A DNA stretch of 64,000 nt, from NCBI RefSeq assembly GCF_000835495.1, contig NW_015622541.1, positions 2,666,001-2,730,000 of the forward strand. Direction: 5' to 3'. This document shows, one piece after another, positions 58,141 to 64,000 of the stretch. The notes below the pieces were generated by a model. That model was not told the DNA's origin and searched no databases. It worked only from the letters and a program-made list of their open reading frames with translations. How positions within the stretch are numbered: the stretch's first letter is position 1; every line of letters starts with the position of its first letter. Both the position numbers and the translations under genes were made by a program. The DNA is from Cladophialophora immunda. Its lineage: Eukaryota; Ascomycota; Eurotiomycetes; Chaetothyriales; Herpotrichiellaceae.

Positions 58141-61002
58141 ATGGATGTTATGTCGGTTGAGGCATGTGTTCAAGCGGGTGAGCTTAATTCCCTTACCTCA
58201 ACCCCCTCTGCTCGTCGATGTTGCTGCGCCTTCAAAAAAGATGACTTTCAACCTCATCACCCACCCTTCGTACTCTGAAAGGTACTCTATATGACGGAGG
58301 TCTTGCCTAAATCGGTCAATGTTCCGCACTGCTGGGACAAAGCGCGCGCGGAGCCTCATCATTGTTGCTACCTCGATTAGGCTACACCAAGGGTGCTATT
58401 CTGAGACCAGCTTGTGCAACACCGTCCATTAGCTGGACTTCCTTTACGACCTAGGAGAGGGGGCTCCTGCATCATCGACATGTCCGAAGTCCGGATGCGG
58501 GATTGCTGTGTTCAATCATGCCAATTGTCCCCGAAATCACTCACTGACTCGGCTCGCATACAGTTGTTGGTGCCTACCGCGATGCTTCGAAGTTGGTGCA
58601 GCGGCTCAAAAATAAACAAAATGCTTCGGAGGAGTTCATATTGCCAGAGCAGTTGACGAAAGATTTCGAGGACTCTCTGTCACTGGGATGTTCCGCAGTC
58701 CAGAGCTTGTACGACCACGACGTTCGTCGTTTTGGCGAGACCTACGCCCGAGGGGACGCGATCGCCCGAGAACAGATGAAAGACATCCTCATCAATCTGC
58801 AGCAAGCAGTGATCTCGCATCTGCGGGAAGTCTTCATGGATGAAGCGATGTTGGACCTCCACATGTTAAAGGAGACATCGGATGATTGTCGGGTCAATGC
58901 AACTGTGTGCCTAGGCCAGCTGTACCAGCGTATGTCGACGGCGACAGCGGCAATGAAGCAAATATCTCGTCCATATGTCGATGACTCGGACAAGGTCCAG
59001 TTGCCTGGATCCCTAGCTTATTCAAGCAGCCGCAGTACGCATTCCTCGTTCGGTGGAAGACCATACGACAGCCAATCAGCCACATCCTACACCACATACA
59101 GCTCAAGGACGGCCGTGGGACACGACCGCAAACCATCTGGTGGTTTGGCGCCGCAACGGAGGACCTCCATGAATTCAGCATTCTCTTACACGAGCGAAGC
59201 CCCCAAGAGCCGTACGCCTGGTGAAGACAATGTGCCGGCCCTCCCTTCCCCTATGCAGAGACAGACAAGCCAAGGCGCTGTTGAGACTACGCCCAATGGT
59301 TTTGGTGTGCCCCAGCAACTGGAGGACAGGGCTCCTTCAACAAATACTGATCCGCCACCATACAGACCGGCCTTGACGGGGCCAGTCTACACGAGTGATG
59401 AAAAGGGACAAAGGTTTCCAAAAGAGTCCAGCTTTTACCAGTCGCCAGTAGCAGGCGTGCATAACCATGTGCCACAGAACCCTTCCATGGAGCGCAGTCC
59501 TCGAATAGCGGATGATAACTCAGTCTCCGTGCCCGTTCTCCCAGCCCAGGTCCACGAGCTTGACCACAATGAGCGCCTCGAGACACAACACACACAAGAG
59601 CCGGACGTGACAAAACAGAACATGTCCACGAATATTTCATTGAACCAGCGACAAGCTGTTCCTTTAAACCCTGACTATAGCACATTAGAATACGTTGCCA
59701 CGTTAGAATCTCGAAGCCGCCCTCCGGCAGCTCCAGCACCAGAACAACACTACCAAAACTTTTTGCAACAACTGCCTCCCCACTTACAACAGCAAGTGCA
59801 GCATTCAATGTGGCATGGGTACCAGAACCAGCACATACTACAAGGACAACCGATCGTCAACTCGCCTGTCTCAAGACCCCAGACCAGCAACGCAGGGCCC
59901 GAAATTTTACCCGCTGTCACAGATCCCCTTTTCCAACAAAGGGTAAGTCAAATTCCAGCAGACCGGAGGTAGCGAGATCTAATTGTGTTGCTCTCTCTAG
60001 ATACCTACCATTCCCTCAGTCCCACGGCCGCTATCAATACGGTCTACCGGTTCGAACGGATCAAGAATGGGGTCATTTGCGGTACGCAAGGGGATACCTC
60101 CGGGTATCGCTGATGCAATACACAAACCTGCACCCTCGGCCCTGGAGACCCCATTCAATAGCCTACCTCGCTATGTGAAGCCGAAAGTGCTCGATCTCGC
60201 CGACAGTGAGCAGATGACCACATTGAATAGCCCGACTTCGCCGACAGGACAGTACACGGATAGCACCTCGGACAGCATTACAGTGAAATCCACCTCTGAG
60301 AGTGCATCGCTTGAATCTACGATGCGGCTCGCACCGGTTCGTGCAGGTTCACCTCAATTGCAAATAGCGCGATCGCAGCTCAACTTACCGAGTGAGTCGA
60401 ATCTTGCTGGATTCTGCAAGGGTGCTGTGAGGCAACAACTTGGCGCACGGAAAAAGGGGTTCTCGCTTGAACACCGGAAGGGGCCCAAAGGCCAAGAATA
60501 CTTTTGGCGGTGCACCAAATGCAACTTCGAAGGGCCGGCATTAGTGTCTAGGGCGCTGCCGAGCGGCGGACGTGGTTCGGTCAAGACGGAGAAGACGTAC
60601 GATACCAAAGTACGATATTCTGAGGGAGGTATCAAATATCGGTGGAATCTACTCGCCAAGTGCCATGTCTCCAAGAAGTTGACGATCGGCGATACAATGA
60701 ACAACAGCGATGTGTTTGCCTGTTATTTCTGTTGTGTGGAGGGAGTTGCCAAAGGCTGGATCGAGGACGGAGTGTCGTCGCAGCTGGCCAGGCTGGGCGC
60801 TTTCGGAGAGAAGAAAGCGACAACGGTCAATGTGACACCCACATTCACTGGACTGCAAGCGTTCCTCGCACATCTGGAGACGCACCGGCTTCCGAATCGC
60901 ACTCCGGGGTTGATTCCGTCGAATGAGATGTATTGCATCGTGGGCAGAGTTGCCCATGACCAAGAAGAATTCGACTTGAACTTGCCCCCACTGGGGGCAT
61001 GA
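58141..61002 (+). CDS. Unknown protein with a Cys/His-rich C-terminal domain
   Basis: Exons 58141-58177, 58564-59942 and 60001-61002 give 805 residues. No named family is recognised. The N-terminal 130 residues are helical (VVGAYRDASKLVQRLKNKQN; EQLTKDFEDSLSLGCSAVQSLYD), as in fungal proteins that start with an NACHT-associated or bHLH-like helical domain. The middle 400 residues are Ser/Pro/Gln-rich and disordered. The last 200 form a compact-looking domain: FCKGAVRQQLGARKKGFS, WRCTKCNFEG, YRWNLLAKCHV, CYFCCVEG and FLAHLETH. The CxxC ... C ... CxxC ... HxxxH order suggests zinc binding. The first exon is 12 codons and joins across a 386-bp intron in phase (CVQA-VVGAYRD); that join is the least certain part. 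Confidence 0.8.
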
Positions 61003-62409
61003 GGCGAAGGGAGTTTTGATATTGAAGAAAAGATTTGACGGCGGGTGGACCCGCAGCGGGTTTCAGGATAATGGTTCGGAATCCATGACGAAACGACTGT
61101 AGAGGTTACAACATCCAACAAATATTATCTGGGATAATCAGATGGGGCCGCGAGAGGGGCCACCATGAGCAACACCTCTTGAATATCATGCTCCTCTGGG
61201 GTGTTTTCTTTCTCGCGTATCCTTCGGCCTTCTCTTTTCTCGAATCGCGGCCTAGCCGGGGATTGCTTAGAGAACGAGAGGACACGAGGGTCATGAGGAT
61301 CGAGCAGTACGAGGAGTGATCGTTCTGAAGAAGAAAGAGGGGCGCGTTGGGCGGCGAGCCCGGATGAAGCGGAAGGACGAAAACGTTGTCAGGGAGAGGT
61401 CACGACGAAGGGAGCTTCTGGTCGAATGACTCGCCGGGGGCCAAAGTGCTTGTTGGTGCGTAGTCAGCAGGCCGGAAGCGGTAAGTTTACACTGGAGCGT
61501 CGACATCATCTGAGGGCAGAACAGACAAGACGACGACGAGAGAAATATCACATCATCGTACATACAAGCGCACCGAAGCGGCAGCGTGGGCAGTAGTAGT
61601 GGGCAGAAGAGCGAGGAGGGCGCATTCAACCTTGAGCCGCATTTTCCGGATGAATATATTGGGCGCAGGGTCGCTTGGTCGCTTGGTCGCTTGGTCACGG
61701 GCTGAACCAATGGTTGGTCATCCAGCGTCTCCCGCAAATCCGAGTGATGCCGGGCCTTTGCCTGTTTGCCCTTGGCTGCCCTGGCTGCCCCATTTGCCCA
61801 TCTTTTTTTCCCTCGTATTCTTTTTGGCGCATGAGCATTGGAGGCCATCCCAACCGGGTGGTATCGTGATCAACTCCCATAAATGAGAGGCAGAGCATCA
61901 CCTCCATCTCTTCTTCTCAGACGCCCTCTGCCTTCTTCCGGTGCTCGACACCTCTCGACTCGCCTGAACCTGTTCGCAACGGAAGCCCTGGGACGGAGCG
62001 TGCTCTGGTACAAGGTGCCTGTAGACTTCCGATCCGTCAGCAACTCCATCCACTCGCCGTCCCGCGCACCCACCCAATTGATCACCTCTCCCTTTCCAGC
62101 CTCGTTAAAATCACCACAATCCACATTCCTCACGGCAATCCTGGGGTCTGCGCATCGATCTAATCAATAACCTTCTCGTCCCATAATTTCACCTGCTCCT
62201 GCAACAAATCAAACGCCTGGTCGTCGCCTCTACCATTTCCTCTTCCGGGAATCCTCTGTGCCCACCGGAGCAGGTCCCGTCAAGGCCGAATCTGCGATAG
62301 AAAAGCCCTGCGACACGCGAGCTGCTTCGTACAAAGCCACCATTGCATCCATTAATCCCCTACCTACCTGCCTCCTACTTTCCCTCTGGCCTCGTCTTCT
62401 TTTCTCACC
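61003..62409. other. Intergenic region with possible minus-strand gene debris
   Basis: About 1.4 kb. It contains three copies of TCGCTTGG (61671-61694). Protein-like minus-strand fragments at 61870-62352 change frame and are not called as a gene (see findings). Confidence 0.45.
61671..61694. repeat. Three tandem TCGCTTGG octamers
   Basis: Three exact 8-bp copies followed by a partial TCACGG. Short tandem repeat in an intergenic region. Confidence 0.85.
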
Positions 62410-62820
62410 ATGACCTCCGACTTCCACCATTCTCTCGAGCCCTTCCCTCTCTTCATCGACTCGGCTCCTCCCAATTCGGCAAACTACTTCTCCTCCCCCA
62501 TGGCCATGGCTGCCATCCAGCTCCTGGCCACCACGAGCTCTTCCTCCTCCCACGACTCCCTCCGCAAACCTCTTGTCTCCATGCCGGTGAAGCTATCCAA
62601 TTACATCCGACTGCGATACTACCAGTATGAAGTCACCTTCGGACTCTATGTTATGACCCCTGCCGAGAAACTCGTCTTCAACTCGGCCATCCTGGTCGCT
62701 TTCGTTGCCTTACTCTACGCGCTTTTCTGGGGCTTTCAGCCATTTATTGTCAATACGCTCTGCAGGCTGATATACTACATAACGGGTTCTTTTTCCAGTG
62801 CCCCGCAACTGTGCTCATGA
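62410..62820 (+). CDS. Small subunit of serine palmitoyltransferase-like protein
   Basis: A single exon of 136 residues. The C-terminal 75 residues resemble animal ssSPT proteins: LRYYQYEVTFGLYVMTPAEK, with the YYQY...LYxLxPxEK pattern, then VFNSAILVAFVALLYALFW, a transmembrane helix, then a second hydrophobic stretch (FIVNTLCRLIYYIT). Small subunits bind the Lcb1/Lcb2 enzyme in the ER membrane and raise its activity in the first step of sphingolipid synthesis. Budding-yeast Tsc3 is very divergent; this protein looks more like the animal form. The first 60 residues (Ser/Pro/Ala-rich) are an extra N-terminal extension; an inner ATG at codon 31 or 33, or 58, could be the true start. The call rests on motif and size, not on a search. 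Confidence 0.78.
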   Translation: MTSDFHHSLEPFPLFIDSAPPNSANYFSSPMAMAAIQLLATTSSSSSHDSLRKPLVSMPVKLSNYIRLRYYQYEVTFGLYVMTPAEKLVFNSAILVAFVALLYALFWGFQPFIVNTLCRLIYYITGSFSSAPQLCS

Positions 62821-64000
62821 CAACGGCTGATACGGCATCATAACTTGCTACTCAACTGAACGCTGGCTTTTTGGCATAAGAGGGCGAACAAGGTTGCAAG
62901 ATGACTGCATTATCCAGAGAGCCAACACGAATGACAACTAGAGTCACTTCCGCCACCCGGTACACTCGTTCTTCGACCCGTGGTGATCCACGAACAAGTT
63001 GGCTCGATCTCAACGAAGATCAACACGGAGGACCCCTCCGCCTCGACCGGAGCTGCGTCATTTTAGCTCAAGCTTTGGCCAAGGGAAATACCCTTCGAGG
63101 TGCTTCTCATCATCAAGTGCTCGATTGACGAGACCCTTCATGTTTTGCCTCGGCGGATTTCAACGCGTTCGCTATATGCCACTTTGGGATTATTTCAACT
63201 CCGAACCACGAAGACAGGATATTTTGGGTTTCGATAACGGTTAGCAAGAGCTAAGTGAAGTGAGCGGACGCGTTTTTTCGGATTTTATATGAGCGAAGAG
63301 CACTGCTCGTGATCGACAGGCAAATCATAAGAGGAGGTCTCAGGCACTGTGCAGGCTATCGGCCGTACATGTCATTGGGCTGTTTGAGAGTCACCATGTC
63401 GTCTGACTTGAAGTGTCGATTCTCTTACTTGTGGCAGCCCTTTTTTGGAGGATTGCCTAGCATTCAGCCTTTTGCAGGCATTACGAGCCCCACGAACAGG
63501 AAAAGAGATATTGTTACAAAACAAATGATAACAGACTAATATAATGTCCAGCAAAGACTTCATGTACTGAACGATTCCCGTTGATTCATTGGTTCATGCA
63601 AGTATCCATCACGTGCATGCTTTCGTGGTCGTCGTATTTCCTGACGCGTACTCGATAGACCTGCAGTGAGCATCAAACAGAGTTGGTCGAGGACGCTTGG
63701 GGGCACTTGGGGGCACTTTCGGGCACAGTCAGGCACAGGTGCGAAACTTGGAGGAGCAGCACCCTGCGCACTCGTATTTGTATCTAAAGTGTAGGGCGAA
63801 GCAGGGGGGTGGAGTCTATTTTTGAAGCATCAGAATACAAGGGTAGATCCGATTGCAGGAGAGGAACTTGTGTCGGACGGCAGCCATTCACGAGCCACGG
63901 ATGGCCGCGTGACGGTCTGCATTGGGGCTGGTGCGGGCTCACTAGGCTGTGGACTCCAGCGACTAGGCTTGTTCCTGAATCTTGAGACACGCCTAATTCC
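62821..64000. other. No supported gene
   Basis: About 1.2 kb to the window edge. ORFs of 60-80 codons show no motif. A decamer repeat lies at 63696-63735. The sequence may belong to the flank of a gene outside the window. Confidence 0.5.
63696..63735. repeat. Decamer tandem repeat, CTTGGGGGCA type
   Basis: Two exact copies of CTTGGGGGCA, then CTTTCGGGCA and CAGTCAGGCA: four units with GGCA fixed and increasing divergence. Confidence 0.75.

Noticed and set aside
40293..62820. Idea that kinase, Gde1, acyl-CoA synthetase and SPT subunit form a lipid gene cluster
   Set aside because: They are spread over 22 kb with PRMT5, ribosomal and kinetochore genes between them, on both strands and without shared promoters.

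Overview
The window is nuclear DNA from a filamentous ascomycete (Pezizomycotina). Genes are split by short introns, mostly 43-110 bp, with GTRNGT-like donors and CAG/TAG acceptors. Ascomycete-specific families occur: DUF3176, a Zn2Cys6 regulator, a Dad3-like DASH subunit, an NRC-2/Fpk1-type kinase and a telobox Tbf1/TrfA-like protein. A eurotiomycete, possibly a black yeast, is a guess from gene content only. Strand use alternates, there are no operons, and most of the window reads as an ordinary housekeeping block. I see no tRNA, rRNA, CRISPR array, intact transposon or biosynthetic cluster.

Layout. 0.3-1.6 kb: a broken subtilisin (S8) gene tail to tail with a broken frame that may be gasdermin-like; this is the accessory, decayed part. 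1.8-16 kb: Izh/PAQR membrane protein, a large disordered protein of unknown function, a divergent calmodulin with seven exons, a DUF3176 membrane protein, pyridoxamine-phosphate oxidase. 16.7-29.3 kb: giant PPR protein, Zn2Cys6 regulator, secreted PEBP protein, Rab6/Ypt6, mitochondrial uS19, TAF10. 29.9-43 kb: Tbf1/TrfA-like telobox protein, a histidine-acid-phosphatase-like protein lacking its catalytic His, a conserved-looking unknown, the NRC-2/Fpk1 kinase. 43.4-53.8 kb: Gde1 (SPX-ankyrin-GDPD), PRMT5/Skb1, mitochondrial uS5, Dad3. 54.4-62.8 kb: Fat1-type acyl-CoA synthetase, an unknown protein with a Cys/His-rich C-terminus, and a small serine-palmitoyltransferase-subunit-like protein. 62.8-64 kb: nothing recognisable.

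Several genes serve common systems without forming a cluster: mitochondrial translation and gene expression (uS19m, uS5m, PPR), phospholipid and sphingolipid metabolism or its regulation (Gde1, Fpk1-type kinase, Fat1-type enzyme, SPT small subunit), and nuclear gene regulation (TAF10, Tbf1-like, PRMT5, Zn2Cys6). Exon joins were worked out by eye. For every multi-exon gene except the Tbf1-like one, where only the intron length was checked, the exon lengths given were summed and are divisible by three.

The most unusual item is the decayed protease/possible gasdermin pair at the left edge. Fungal gasdermins are known to be encoded next to S8 proteases that activate them in allorecognition cell death, so this may be a dead copy of such a system.
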